A DNA stretch of 64,000 bases from Elusimicrobiota bacterium. Lineage in GTDB: Bacteria; Elusimicrobiota; Elusimicrobia; UBA1565; UBA9628. Position 1 is the stretch's first letter, and every line of letters begins with the position of its first letter. The translations under genes and the position numbers were made by a program. Below, piece after piece: positions 18,027 to 26,052 of the stretch. Location of the stretch: NCBI GenBank assembly GCA_016207665.1, contig JACQPG010000064.1, forward strand, positions 24,397 through 88,396. Direction: 5' to 3'. The notes under the pieces are model-generated. The model saw only the letters and a list, made by a program, of their open reading frames with translations, was not told where the DNA came from and made no database searches.

Positions 18027-18919
18027 ATCTCCATGGAGTCCCGGGTGTCAAGATAGAGGAGCTTATCGCCGATATCGAGCCAGCGCACCGCCGCGGACAC
18101 GGAGGCGTGCACGGGCCGGGGATAATGCCGCAGCCGGCTCACCCAATAGGCGTAGGAGAATATCCTCCCGAAAGACTTCACCAGGACCGGCTCCAGACCG
18201 TGGTCTCGGAGCATGCGGCGCATGCTGGACCGGTCGAAGTAGTAGATATGGGCCGGTCTTAATCCCCACCAATAGCCGCGCAAAAGCCGGGCGGAAAGAC
18301 TGCCGATATCCGGCGTGACGAGATAGAGCACGCCTCCGGGACGCAGCCACTCGGCGGCGCGGGCCAAGGCCGCCTTGGGATCGGTCAAGTGCTCGATCAC
18401 GTCGATGAGGGCGATCGCGTCGAAGCTGCCGGCCGGAAAACGAGTGGTCCGCAGGAAATCCTCGGCATAAACATCCAGCCTGAAACGCCGCCTGGCGACC
18501 TCGCAGGCCCACTGGGAGAGATCCAGTCCCGCCACGTCGAAATCCGCCCTCGCCGCGTTGAGGAAATATCCCGTGGCGCAACCGATCTCAAGAAGACGGC
18601 CCGAACCGACGAATCTCTTGATCGTGCGCAGGCTTAGATGCGCGTTGATCGAGCGGCTGGAGCTCTCCGCGAGATAGCTTTCATCGACGCATGCCCCGTA
18701 GCCCTCGGCCAGGCACGCCGCCGAAGGCCTCGGATTGGTGTAGACCAGCCCGCAGTCGAGGCAGCGCACGATCCGGCCATAATCTTGGAACTCGTCGGTG
18801 GTCGCGGCGAACACGGCCGAGTCCTCGGCCCGCGCGGTATAAGGGCGGTCGAAGAGCGCCCGCCCGCCGCGGCTCCCGCAAAGATTGCAGGCCACATCCT
18901 CCAGAAGTGGAAGGCTCAT
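18008..18919 (-). CDS. SAM-dependent methyltransferase with N-terminal zinc ribbon
   Basis: 303 residues. An N-terminal CNLC and a later CLDC form a zinc ribbon (about residues 11-58), followed by the link GLVYTNPRP. The class I SAM domain has LLEIGCATGYFLNAAR near 110-125, then ALIDVIEHLTDP near 172-183. This layout is common among sugar or lipid methyltransferases in glycan loci. The ATG overlaps the TldD-like gene's stop (ATGA) and its 3' end overlaps the second TldD-like gene, so it is translated as a block between the two. Whether its substrate is a glycan or a peptide handled by the neighbours is unknown. Confidence 0.8.
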   Translation of the reverse strand: MSLPLLEDVACNLCGSRGGRALFDRPYTARAEDSAVFAATTDEFQDYGRIVRCLDCGLVYTNPRPSAACLAEGYGACVDESYLAESSSRSINAHLSLRTIKRFVGSGRLLEIGCATGYFLNAARADFDVAGLDLSQWACEVARRRFRLDVYAEDFLRTTRFPAGSFDAIALIDVIEHLTDPKAALARAAEWLRPGGVLYLVTPDIGSLSARLLRGYWWGLRPAHIYYFDRSSMRRMLRDHGLEPVLVKSFGRIFSYAYWVSRLRHYPRPVHASVSAAVRWLDIGDKLLYLDTRDSMEICAVKR

Positions 18920-20565
18920 CGTGTTGACTCCTGCATCGGCGACGGCAGCAGCGGAGGCCGCGCCCGATCCTCGGGCAGGCGCTGCAATTCGACCTCGGAG
19001 ACCAGGACGCTCGGGGCTATCTGAGCCACGGGCACGAAGCCCGATTCAGCCCCACACGAGAAATAATTGGAAAGGGCCGAGTCATCGGCGGCCGCGACGA
19101 TGCGATTGAGAACCACCAGGGGCGTGCCCACCATGCTGGCCCCGCGCACCAAGGTCTTGCGCCCGGTCGAACCGTCCACGCGATAGACGAGCCTCGGCCG
19201 GACCTCCAAGGTCTGGGGCGCCTCGCGGGTGTTGGGATTATCTCCGCCCTGGGCTCCGACCAGCCAAAACCCATAGGCCTTTCCCGCGCGCCGTATCAGA
19301 TCGAGGAGCCTGTTCTCCAGCTCGGGTCTGGAGATTGGGTCCTCCGCCTGAACGACCAGGTTGGCCATGCGTCCGGTAGGCCTTAGCAGGGCGTCGGAGC
19401 GGCCATGCCCGTTGGAGCGGGGGAAGCCCTTGAGAGGCCAACGCGACATCAGAAAATTGATCAATATCCCCTTATCGACCAGGACCACCGGCCTGGCCGC
19501 CACTCCCTCGGAGTCGAACTCGTAATGGCCGTGCAGGGGAACCCCTCGGAATTGCGCCAGGGTGGGATCGTCCCAGAGGCTGAGAAATTCCGGTATGATC
19601 CTCTTGCCGATCAAGTCCCGGAAGACCTGGCTCTGCCGCGGCTCCCTTTGCCTCTGGCCCTCGAGCTTATGGCCCAAGGCCTCATGAAACAGCACCCCCG
19701 TGAATTCGGGATCCAGTATGGCCGGCGCGGCCATGGGAGCCTGGATGGGAGCATGCCTCAAAACCGCGAGCGTGCGGGCCATGTCCCGCGCCTTGGCCTC
19801 CAGCGCCTCCACGGCGGGAAGATCCTCAAGATCGCGAATGGACCAGCTTTCTTGCTGCTCAAGCCTCATCCCATCGTCGCTACGGGTAACGGCCGTCAGG
19901 GCCAGCGAGCCCGGCACATGCTCCTCCGGCGTGGCGATTCGCGTGCCCTCGCTGGTCAAGAGCAAGCGCCTGGACCCTCTCAGCCTCAACGAAGCCCGGC
20001 TATCCTGTATCTCTGGAAACTCCAAGAAAACCTTCGAGACCCTTTGCACCAGGCTTCTCGCCCGATCGTGATCGAAACGCGCGGGCGGTTGCGCCCGCGC
20101 GTGTGCCGTCGCCGGCTCGATCGAGAAGTCGTCCAAGGGCTGCTGGACGAAATCCACCATACGTCGCGCCTTTTTCTCCAAATAGCCGGCGACGGCGCTC
20201 TTATAGGCCGCGTCGGTAAGCGACCAGAGACTTTGACGCAAAGCCCGGTTCTCCAAGGGGGCGGCCGAGTGCCAGCCTTGGAAGGCCAGCTCAGTGTTGT
20301 CGAAGTGCCTGTCTCCGTAACGCAGCTCAACGAACAAGGTCCTGGCCGAATCGTCGTATTCGTTGAGCAGATCGCCGAAATATCCGTTGACCTCCAGGCG
20401 CCTTTCGTCGACCAGCCGATAAGCGAGGAAATAGGGCGGACCGAACGGCTTTTGCCTCAAGCTGGTCATGGAGCGTTTCATCTCGGCCTGCATCTGCGAA
20501 AAGGCGGCCTCGTCCGAGGCCCTGGCCGGAGCGATCAAGAAGAGAAGGACGATGAACGCCCGCAT
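18916..20565 (-). CDS. Exported TldD-like metallopeptidase with intact HExxxH
   Basis: 549 residues from the ATG at 20565, four bases after the upstream stop. A short signal peptide (MRAFIVLLFLIAPARAS) suggests export, whereas canonical TldD is cytoplasmic. The zinc motif is HEALGH (H294, E295, H299) followed by KLEG, as in TldD (HEAxGHxLE). A C-terminal FSCGAESGFVPV block matches the TldD region that supplies a cysteine ligand and the conserved VPV. Known TldD/TldE heterodimers cleave modified peptides such as microcin B17. The paralog two genes downstream has lost these residues. Inference: an extracytoplasmic TldD/E-like complex acting on a peptide or glycopeptide made or modified by this operon. 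Confidence 0.75.
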   Translation of the reverse strand: MRAFIVLLFLIAPARASDEAAFSQMQAEMKRSMTSLRQKPFGPPYFLAYRLVDERRLEVNGYFGDLLNEYDDSARTLFVELRYGDRHFDNTELAFQGWHSAAPLENRALRQSLWSLTDAAYKSAVAGYLEKKARRMVDFVQQPLDDFSIEPATAHARAQPPARFDHDRARSLVQRVSKVFLEFPEIQDSRASLRLRGSRRLLLTSEGTRIATPEEHVPGSLALTAVTRSDDGMRLEQQESWSIRDLEDLPAVEALEAKARDMARTLAVLRHAPIQAPMAAPAILDPEFTGVLFHEALGHKLEGQRQREPRQSQVFRDLIGKRIIPEFLSLWDDPTLAQFRGVPLHGHYEFDSEGVAARPVVLVDKGILINFLMSRWPLKGFPRSNGHGRSDALLRPTGRMANLVVQAEDPISRPELENRLLDLIRRAGKAYGFWLVGAQGGDNPNTREAPQTLEVRPRLVYRVDGSTGRKTLVRGASMVGTPLVVLNRIVAAADDSALSNYFSCGAESGFVPVAQIAPSVLVSEVELQRLPEDRARPPLLPSPMQESTR

Positions 20566-20569
20566 CGGC

Positions 20570-22186
20570 CTAGCGCAGCTCCCAGATCTCGGCAAGGACA
20601 GTCCCGGAATCGGAGAAGGCGCGCACCAGCACGGCCTTATCGGCCAGAAAACGCTTGAGCTCCGCGTCGGAGCCGATGGCGGGCGAGTTCATGATCACGA
20701 CGGTACCCCTGCTCTTCTCCATCCGCGCCATCAAGCTCGGCATCTCTCCCGCGTCATAGAGGAAAGAATCCACCTTCATCCCGGCCTTCTGACAGGCCAG
20801 CGCGCCGTAACCGTGCAGATAGATCGGGGGCTTGACTCCGGGGCTGGAAAGCGCGGCCAGGACCTCTCGGCCGGTCCTGTCGAGGTCCGGGGAAAGCGCG
20901 GAGTAGGTATATTCCACCGAATAGAACAGCGAATACGCCAAACCCAGGCCGATCAACGAGGCGCGGGCCTTGGCGCCGCGCAGGGCCAGAGCGGCGCACG
21001 CGATGAAGGCGAAGAGAACGGCCGCCGGCTTGACGTAGAACGAGAGCGAGGGCCCGAAGAATATCCGAACGGGCAAGAATCGGAAAAGCCCCTCCCAAGA
21101 TCCGTTCAACCGAGGATGTATCGGCTGCACGGAATAGGAGCCTGCCCACGTGAGCAAGGCCAAGACCGCCATAAAAGCCGCGCTCCAGGCAGCCGCGCGA
21201 GCCGCCTCGCCGCGTTCGATCGAGGCCGCGGTGATGATCGCCAGCAAAGGCAGCACGGCGGTCCAATAGATCACCAGCTTATGGGGATTGAGAAGCAGGC
21301 ATATCCCGGCCATGTAAACCAGGCACAACCAGAGCGGAAGGGCGAGCCTTCTCCGACTCTCCTTGGAAATCAGGCCTGAGACCAGGCCCCAGCAGAACAA
21401 AGGGCCCATGAAAATGAGGGCCTTGGAAAAACTGTTGAGATAAAGCCTAAGGCCGGCCGGCGTGGACAACGATCCCAGCCGCGCGGCCATGCCCTCCAGA
21501 GTGCCGCCGCCCTTGCTCAAGGCGAGCTGGAAGTGTCCGGGAAAGGACACGGCGTAGATAGAGAACATCGCCAAACCCACGGCAAAGATGAACCCCATGG
21601 CCATGGCGGCCCGCTTCGCCCCTCTTTCTTGGGCGCAGTGCGCGGCGATGGCCACAAGCACTAAGCTCGCCGATAAACTGGAAAGCCACAGCAATCCGAA
21701 GCAAAGTCCGGCCAGAACCAAGGACCCCAGGCTCCCGCCTTCCAACCAACTCCAGTAGAACCAACAGAGGCCGCATACCAGCAAGGCGAAAACCGCTCCA
21801 TAGATATCGAGTTGCGCCGCGACGAAGACGCTCCAGGGACTGAGCGCGAGCAAGCCAGCGGCCCAAAGCCCCTTCTCCGTTCCCAGAAGGCGCCGGCCAA
21901 GAATCCACGTGAAACCCAGGGTGCCCAGGCTGAAGAGGAACGGCACCAGCCTGAGCCATTCCCAACCGAACACAGCCATGCCGGCCTTGAGCAGGAGTCC
22001 GAAGAGTATTGGCTGCCCGTTTCCCCGAAAGGTCCCCACGGGGGCGAGAGCCTCCCGCACGAAAAAATCGTCGTCGCCGAAATACGGGTAATCCAGCAAC
22101 GGCGCGCGCAGGGCCAGGAAGGCCGCCAGCGTCGCGAGAAAGCCCAGCAGGGGCCCCCGCCTCAGAATATGTTCTTGAGCAGGCAC
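20570..22186 (-). CDS. GT39-like polytopic membrane glycosyltransferase
   Basis: 538 residues from a GTG at 22186 that overlaps the end of the GT2 gene by 25 bases; longer frames lie wholly inside that gene. The first loop carries DYPYFGDDDFFVREALAP (four acidic residues near 30-36), then GNGQPILFGLLLKAG. This is the GT39/ArnT-like arrangement. Around eleven membrane spans and a soluble C-terminal domain of about 110 residues. It is tightly paired with the dolichyl-phosphate-sugar-type GT2 upstream and followed after four bases by the exported TldD-like gene, so its acceptor might be a protein or glycopeptide. That last point is speculation. Confidence 0.7.
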   Translation of the reverse strand: MPAQEHILRRGPLLGFLATLAAFLALRAPLLDYPYFGDDDFFVREALAPVGTFRGNGQPILFGLLLKAGMAVFGWEWLRLVPFLFSLGTLGFTWILGRRLLGTEKGLWAAGLLALSPWSVFVAAQLDIYGAVFALLVCGLCWFYWSWLEGGSLGSLVLAGLCFGLLWLSSLSASLVLVAIAAHCAQERGAKRAAMAMGFIFAVGLAMFSIYAVSFPGHFQLALSKGGGTLEGMAARLGSLSTPAGLRLYLNSFSKALIFMGPLFCWGLVSGLISKESRRRLALPLWLCLVYMAGICLLLNPHKLVIYWTAVLPLLAIITAASIERGEAARAAAWSAAFMAVLALLTWAGSYSVQPIHPRLNGSWEGLFRFLPVRIFFGPSLSFYVKPAAVLFAFIACAALALRGAKARASLIGLGLAYSLFYSVEYTYSALSPDLDRTGREVLAALSSPGVKPPIYLHGYGALACQKAGMKVDSFLYDAGEMPSLMARMEKSRGTVVIMNSPAIGSDAELKRFLADKAVLVRAFSDSGTVLAEIWELR

Positions 22187-22836
22187 AGGAAGAAACGGTG
22201 CCCGATCTTCCAGGGGCTGATCTTGGACACACCGTATTTGCGGGCGTATTCGTGCGTGGGCACGTTCACCACGCGGAAGCCGCGCTTGAGGCATTTCATG
22301 ACCATCTCATGCTCGACCGCCGCGGAACTCTCCACCAAACCCAGGCCGCGCGCCACTTCGGTCTTTATGGCGCGATAGCAGTTCAAGGTGTCGGTTAGAT
22401 TCGCGTCCCAGCGCCAATTGATGACGCTATTGATGAAGATATTCCCGGCGGTCCTGAAGAGCTGCATGAAATTGACGCTGATCTCGTCGCTGCCGCCGCT
22501 GTAGCGACTGCCGATGACCATATCCGCCCGGCCCTCGATGATCGGGGCGACCAGGGCGTCCCACTGAGCCACGTCGTCGGACCCGTCCGCGTCCATGAAC
22601 ACGACGATGTCCCCGGAGACGGCCTCGATAGCCTCCCTCTGCGCCGCTCCCTTGCCGCGGCCGCTGTCGCACAAGAGCTTCGCCCCGTGGGAAAGGGCGA
22701 TCTCGGGAGTCCTGTCCTTGGAATGGCCGTCCATGACTATCAGCTCCGATGCCTTGCCCTTGACGGCCCCCAGCACCTCGCCCAGAGTATTTTCCTCGTC
22801 CTTGGCGAATACCACTATCGAGACTTTAGGAGGCAT
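22162..22836 (-). CDS. GT2 glycosyltransferase, polyprenyl-phosphate sugar synthase type
   Basis: 224 residues, ATG at 22836 overlapping the SDR gene end by 11 bases. Motifs: VSIVVFAKDEENTLGEVL at 5-22, LIVMDGHSKDRTPE at 32-45 and the metal site FMDADGSDDVAQW near 79-91, followed by IGSRYSGGSDEI. DGHSKD in place of the common DDGSxD marks a particular dolichyl-phosphate-mannose-synthase-like subgroup. The C-terminal HRFFLCLLKNIF is hydrophobic and may dip into the membrane. It should load a sugar on polyprenyl phosphate for the GT39 enzyme encoded immediately downstream. Confidence 0.8.
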   Translation of the reverse strand: MPPKVSIVVFAKDEENTLGEVLGAVKGKASELIVMDGHSKDRTPEIALSHGAKLLCDSGRGKGAAQREAIEAVSGDIVVFMDADGSDDVAQWDALVAPIIEGRADMVIGSRYSGGSDEISVNFMQLFRTAGNIFINSVINWRWDANLTDTLNCYRAIKTEVARGLGLVESSAAVEHEMVMKCLKRGFRVVNVPTHEYARKYGVSKISPWKIGHRFFLCLLKNIF

Positions 22837-23809
22837 GGATATTTCTCCGATACCAATCGATGGTGCGTTTGAGGCCTTCGCGCAACGGCACTCGGGCCTG
22901 GAAACCCGCCTTGAGCCTGGCCTTGGCGGTGTCGCAATTGCGCCGCGCCTGTCCCGAGGGCTTGGAGGGGTCGAATCTCACCTTGGCGCCGGAGCCGCAC
23001 AGCTCCCGCACCAGCGCCACCAGGTCGCGGATCGAGATCTCCTCGTCCGTTCCCAGGTTCACGGGGTCGCATTCCGCGTACCTCTCCGTGATCTCCACGA
23101 GGCCCCGGGCGAAATCCTCGACGAACAAGAAAGCTCGGGTCTGGGAGCCGTCGCCCCAGACCGTCACAGGGTCCTCGCCCGAGACGAATCTGCGTATCAA
23201 GCTGGGGATGACATGAGCCGAGTCCTCGTCGAAGCGGTCTCGCGGCCCATAGCAATTGTAAGGCCGCACTATCGCCGAACGAAGCCCGAACTCCTTGCGC
23301 ATGGCCATGGCCTCGTACTCCGCCATACGCTTGGCCCAGCCATAACCGTCGTTGGCCTGGTCCGGGCAACCGGAGAACCCCTCCGATTCGGGGGTCGGGA
23401 TGGTGCAGCCCGAGGGATAGACGCAGGCCGAGCTGACCACCAGCACTCGCTCGACCCCGGCCTTCTGCGCGGCCTCCAAGATGAAGCTTGTCATTCGGAC
23501 GTTCTCGCGGAACATCGTTGCCGGATGCGCCTGATTATAGGCGACCCCCCTGACCCGGGCGGCCAGATGCATCACCACATCCTGCCCCGAGCACAATCCA
23601 TCGCATTGCCGCGGATCACCCAAATCCACTTTCTCCACCTTGATCCGATCTGCTACGGCCGCTAGATTGTCCGGGCCGCTGTGCGAGAAATTGTCGGCCG
23701 CCGTCACCCTTGCGTCCTTGCCGGCGGCCAAAAGCTGCTCGATCAAATGGCTGCCCACGAAGCCGGAGCCGCCCGTGACGAGAACCTTCTTGCCGTCCCA
23801 AAATGACAC
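22826..23809 (-). CDS. GDP-fucose/colitose-synthase-like SDR epimerase-reductase
   Basis: 327 residues from a GTG at 23809, seven bases after the dehydratase stop; a longer frame has no sensible N-terminus. Rossmann motif VLVTGGSGFVGSHL near 9-22, HLAARVRGVAYN, SSACVYPSG with a downstream YGWAKR (YxxxK), and the substrate block YNCYGPRDRFDEDSAHVIPSLIRR. The last is like the NLYGP.D....SHVIPAL region of GDP-fucose synthase and ColC. It directly follows the His-variant 3-dehydratase. Inference: it epimerises and/or reduces the keto-deoxy-sugar made there. A generic 4-epimerase is the alternative. Confidence 0.7.
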   Translation of the reverse strand: MSFWDGKKVLVTGGSGFVGSHLIEQLLAAGKDARVTAADNFSHSGPDNLAAVADRIKVEKVDLGDPRQCDGLCSGQDVVMHLAARVRGVAYNQAHPATMFRENVRMTSFILEAAQKAGVERVLVVSSACVYPSGCTIPTPESEGFSGCPDQANDGYGWAKRMAEYEAMAMRKEFGLRSAIVRPYNCYGPRDRFDEDSAHVIPSLIRRFVSGEDPVTVWGDGSQTRAFLFVEDFARGLVEITERYAECDPVNLGTDEEISIRDLVALVRELCGSGAKVRFDPSKPSGQARRNCDTAKARLKAGFQARVPLREGLKRTIDWYRRNIHAS

Positions 23810-23814
23810 GGAGC

Positions 23815-25044
23815 CTACCTGCGCCGGAAATAATCGTGGATGCATTCCACGATATAGTCCAAGTCTCGGCGGCTCAGATATTGGTGGCAGCCTATGTAGA
23901 ACGCGCTGCGGTTGAGCCAGCGGGCCACGGGATAGTCCTTCTCAAGGTCACCGTACATCCTCTTATAGACGGGCTGGTTGATCAACGGCATGAGATCCCG
24001 CGTCTCGATATCGTGCTCCTCGAGGAAGTTCACCAGCCCGGTCTTATCCTCGCTGCGCAAGGCCAAACCATACATCATGAACATATGATCCCGGTCAGCG
24101 GGGACGCTGGGCAATTGAAGACGATCCTGAAGATCCTTGAGGCCATCGCTCAACCGCCGGGCGTTGGCCTGGCGGGCCTTGATGATGGCGCCGCGACCCT
24201 CGAACTGGCCCAGTCCTATGGCGGCCTCCAGCTCGGTGGCCCTGAAGCTGTGGCCTACCGAGATAAACGAAAACCTCTTGGCGACTATCTCCTTGAGACG
24301 CTCGCCCTTGACGCCCTGGTCGTCGTCGATGCTGATATAGATCGAATCCCGACCGTGATTCATCAGGCTGCGCAAGCGCACCGCGAGATCGGGCGACTGG
24401 GTGACGGCCAGTCCCCCCACGCCGGTGACTATGTAATGGGCAATGTAGGTCGAAAAACAACCGATATCTCCCATGGAGCCCACCATGCGACCCTTATAGC
24501 GTGCGAACATGGTCTCGCATGAGTCCTCTATGATCTTAAGCCCGCGCTCGCGGGCCAGCTCCAAAATAGGGTCCATGTCGCAAGGCAGACCCAAAAGATG
24601 CACCGGGATGATGGCGCGGGTGCGCGGGGTGACGCGTCTTTCCAAGAGCGTTGGATCGAGATTATAGGTGGCCTTGTCCACGTCGACGAAGACAGGCTTC
24701 ATGCCATTGTGCAGCACGATGTTTGATGTGGCGACGAAGGTGACCGCCGGGACCAGCACCTCGTCGCCGTCCCGCCATCCCTCTTGCTCCTTGAGGGCCG
24801 CCAGGGCCACATGAAGGGCGCTGGTTCCCGAATTGCAGAAAAGCCCGAATCGGCACGAGTGGGCCCGGGCGAATTCCTCCTCGAAGCGGCGGGTCAGGGG
24901 CCCATAGGACAAACGGTTGGAGGCGATCACCTGCCGCAGATATTTCTTCTCCCTGGCTCCCAGCACGATGCCGCCGACGCCGATTTGGCTCTTAAGGCCG
25001 GCTGGGCGGGATGGGCGCGGGGTTTTCACGGGCGCGATTGTCAT
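23815..25044 (-). CDS. DegT-fold sugar 3-dehydratase (ColD-like, His in place of catalytic Lys)
   Basis: 409 residues from the ATG at 25044; the open frame continues upstream but overlaps the divergent SDR gene without homologous content. PLP-fold signatures: NSGTSALHVA near 71-80, EDSCETM at 173-179, and CFSTYIAHYIVTGVGG at 196-211. The Schiff-base Lys column holds His203. Loss of this lysine to His, with ED.CE.M, is the hallmark of GDP-4-keto-6-deoxymannose 3-dehydratase (ColD) and related 3-dehydratases, which remove the C3 hydroxyl instead of transaminating. The C-terminal IGCHQ also recalls ColD (VGNHQ). gmd, which makes the ColD substrate, is in the window at 51504. A CDP-sugar 3-dehydratase is the alternative. 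Confidence 0.75.
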   Translation of the reverse strand: MTIAPVKTPRPSRPAGLKSQIGVGGIVLGAREKKYLRQVIASNRLSYGPLTRRFEEEFARAHSCRFGLFCNSGTSALHVALAALKEQEGWRDGDEVLVPAVTFVATSNIVLHNGMKPVFVDVDKATYNLDPTLLERRVTPRTRAIIPVHLLGLPCDMDPILELARERGLKIIEDSCETMFARYKGRMVGSMGDIGCFSTYIAHYIVTGVGGLAVTQSPDLAVRLRSLMNHGRDSIYISIDDDQGVKGERLKEIVAKRFSFISVGHSFRATELEAAIGLGQFEGRGAIIKARQANARRLSDGLKDLQDRLQLPSVPADRDHMFMMYGLALRSEDKTGLVNFLEEHDIETRDLMPLINQPVYKRMYGDLEKDYPVARWLNRSAFYIGCHQYLSRRDLDYIVECIHDYFRRR

Positions 25045-25065
25045 TTTCCGCCAAAATGGTAACAT
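25038..25065 (+). promoter_or_regulatory. Candidate promoter of the SDR/propeller-TlpA operon
   Basis: TTGTCA (25038-25043), a 16-base spacer and TAACAT (25060-25065) lie 12 bases before the ATG at 25078. The 5' leader would be about six bases, with no Shine-Dalgarno. The -35 overlaps the start codon of the divergent dehydratase gene. The gap is only 33 bases. Confidence 0.35.
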
Positions 25066-25077
25066 AAAAAAAGTGAA

Positions 25078-26052
25078 ATGACTGAGCGCAGCGGAAGCGG
25101 ATTTTGGACGGCTCAGCGCGTCCTGGTCACCGGGGGCCGGGGGTTTCTCGGCTCGCATGTCGTCGAACGCCTCAAGGCTCTCCGCCCCAAGGTCTTGATA
25201 GTTCCGAGCCGCCGAGACTGCGACCTGACCTCCCTGCCGGCCGTCGAGTCGCTCATCAAAAAGGAAAGGCCCAGCATGGTCATCAACCTGGCCGCTGTTT
25301 GCGGAGGTATAGGAGCCAATCAGGCTGAACCCGGGCGCTTTTTCTACGAGAATATCATCATGGGCGCCCAACTCATGGACGCCTCTCGACGCCTCGGCGT
25401 CGAAAAACTGCTCCAGGTGGGCACGGTCTGCTCCTACCCTAAACATACCCCGGTTCCTTTTGAGGAAGAGTCATTATGGGACGGCTACCCCGAGGAGACC
25501 AACGCCCCTTATGGAATAGCCAAAAAGGCGCTCCTGGTCCAGGCTCAGGCGTATCGGCAGCAATACGGATTCAACGCCATCTATATCATCCCCATCAATC
25601 TCTACGGCCCGGGCGATCACTTCAACCTTAAAACATCGCATGTGATCCCGGCCCTGATTCGTAAATGCGCCACCGCCGCCGAGACCAGCGCTCGCTCCAT
25701 CGAATGCTGGGGAACCGGGAAAGCCACCCGGGAATTCCTCTACGTGGAGGACGCGGCGCGGGGACTCTTGATGGCCGCCGAGCGCTACAATAAACCGGCC
25801 CCGATCAATCTTGGTTTCGGCGGAGAAATCTCGATCAAGGAGTTGGTCGAGCTCATAGCGAAGCTTACTGGCTTCAAGGGAGAGATACTTTGGGATAGCC
25901 GCAAGCCCGACGGCCAGCCTCGTCGGCATCTGGAGGTCTCCAAGGCGCTCAAGGAGTTCGGCTTCAAGGCGGAGACAAGCCTCGAGGAAGGGCTCAAGAA
26001 AACCGTCGCATGGTATCGCAGCCAGGTCAAGGCCGGGGCCTTGACTGAGTGA
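25078..26052 (+). CDS. GDP-L-fucose/colitose synthase-like SDR
   Basis: 324 residues. Rossmann motif VLVTGGRGFLGSHVVERL near 15-32, AAVCGGIGANQAEPG, GTVCSYPKHTPVPFEEE, catalytic YGIAKKA, and INLYGPGDHFNLKTSHVIPALIRK. These blocks match GDP-L-fucose synthase (Fcl/WcaG), a dual 3,5-epimerase/4-reductase, and its relative ColC, a 5-epimerase/4-reductase. The gene diverges from the ColD-like dehydratase across 33 bases. With Gmd it could give GDP-L-fucose; with Gmd and the dehydratase, GDP-L-colitose. Sequence alone does not separate Fcl from ColC. The next gene starts inside its stop codon (TGATG). Confidence 0.8.
   Translation: MTERSGSGFWTAQRVLVTGGRGFLGSHVVERLKALRPKVLIVPSRRDCDLTSLPAVESLIKKERPSMVINLAAVCGGIGANQAEPGRFFYENIIMGAQLMDASRRLGVEKLLQVGTVCSYPKHTPVPFEEESLWDGYPEETNAPYGIAKKALLVQAQAYRQQYGFNAIYIIPINLYGPGDHFNLKTSHVIPALIRKCATAAETSARSIECWGTGKATREFLYVEDAARGLLMAAERYNKPAPINLGFGGEISIKELVELIAKLTGFKGEILWDSRKPDGQPRRHLEVSKALKEFGFKAETSLEEGLKKTVAWYRSQVKAGALTE

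Noticed and set aside
19405-20658. 417-codon open frame on the plus strand
   Set aside because: Antisense to the TldD-like gene; low-complexity Arg/Gly/Gln-rich translation with no fold or motif, as expected for GC-rich shadow frames.
25045-25446. N-terminal extension of the 3-dehydratase frame to 25446
   Set aside because: Would overlap the divergent SDR by about 370 bases; the residues have no similarity to the family and the ATG at 25044 gives a normal length.
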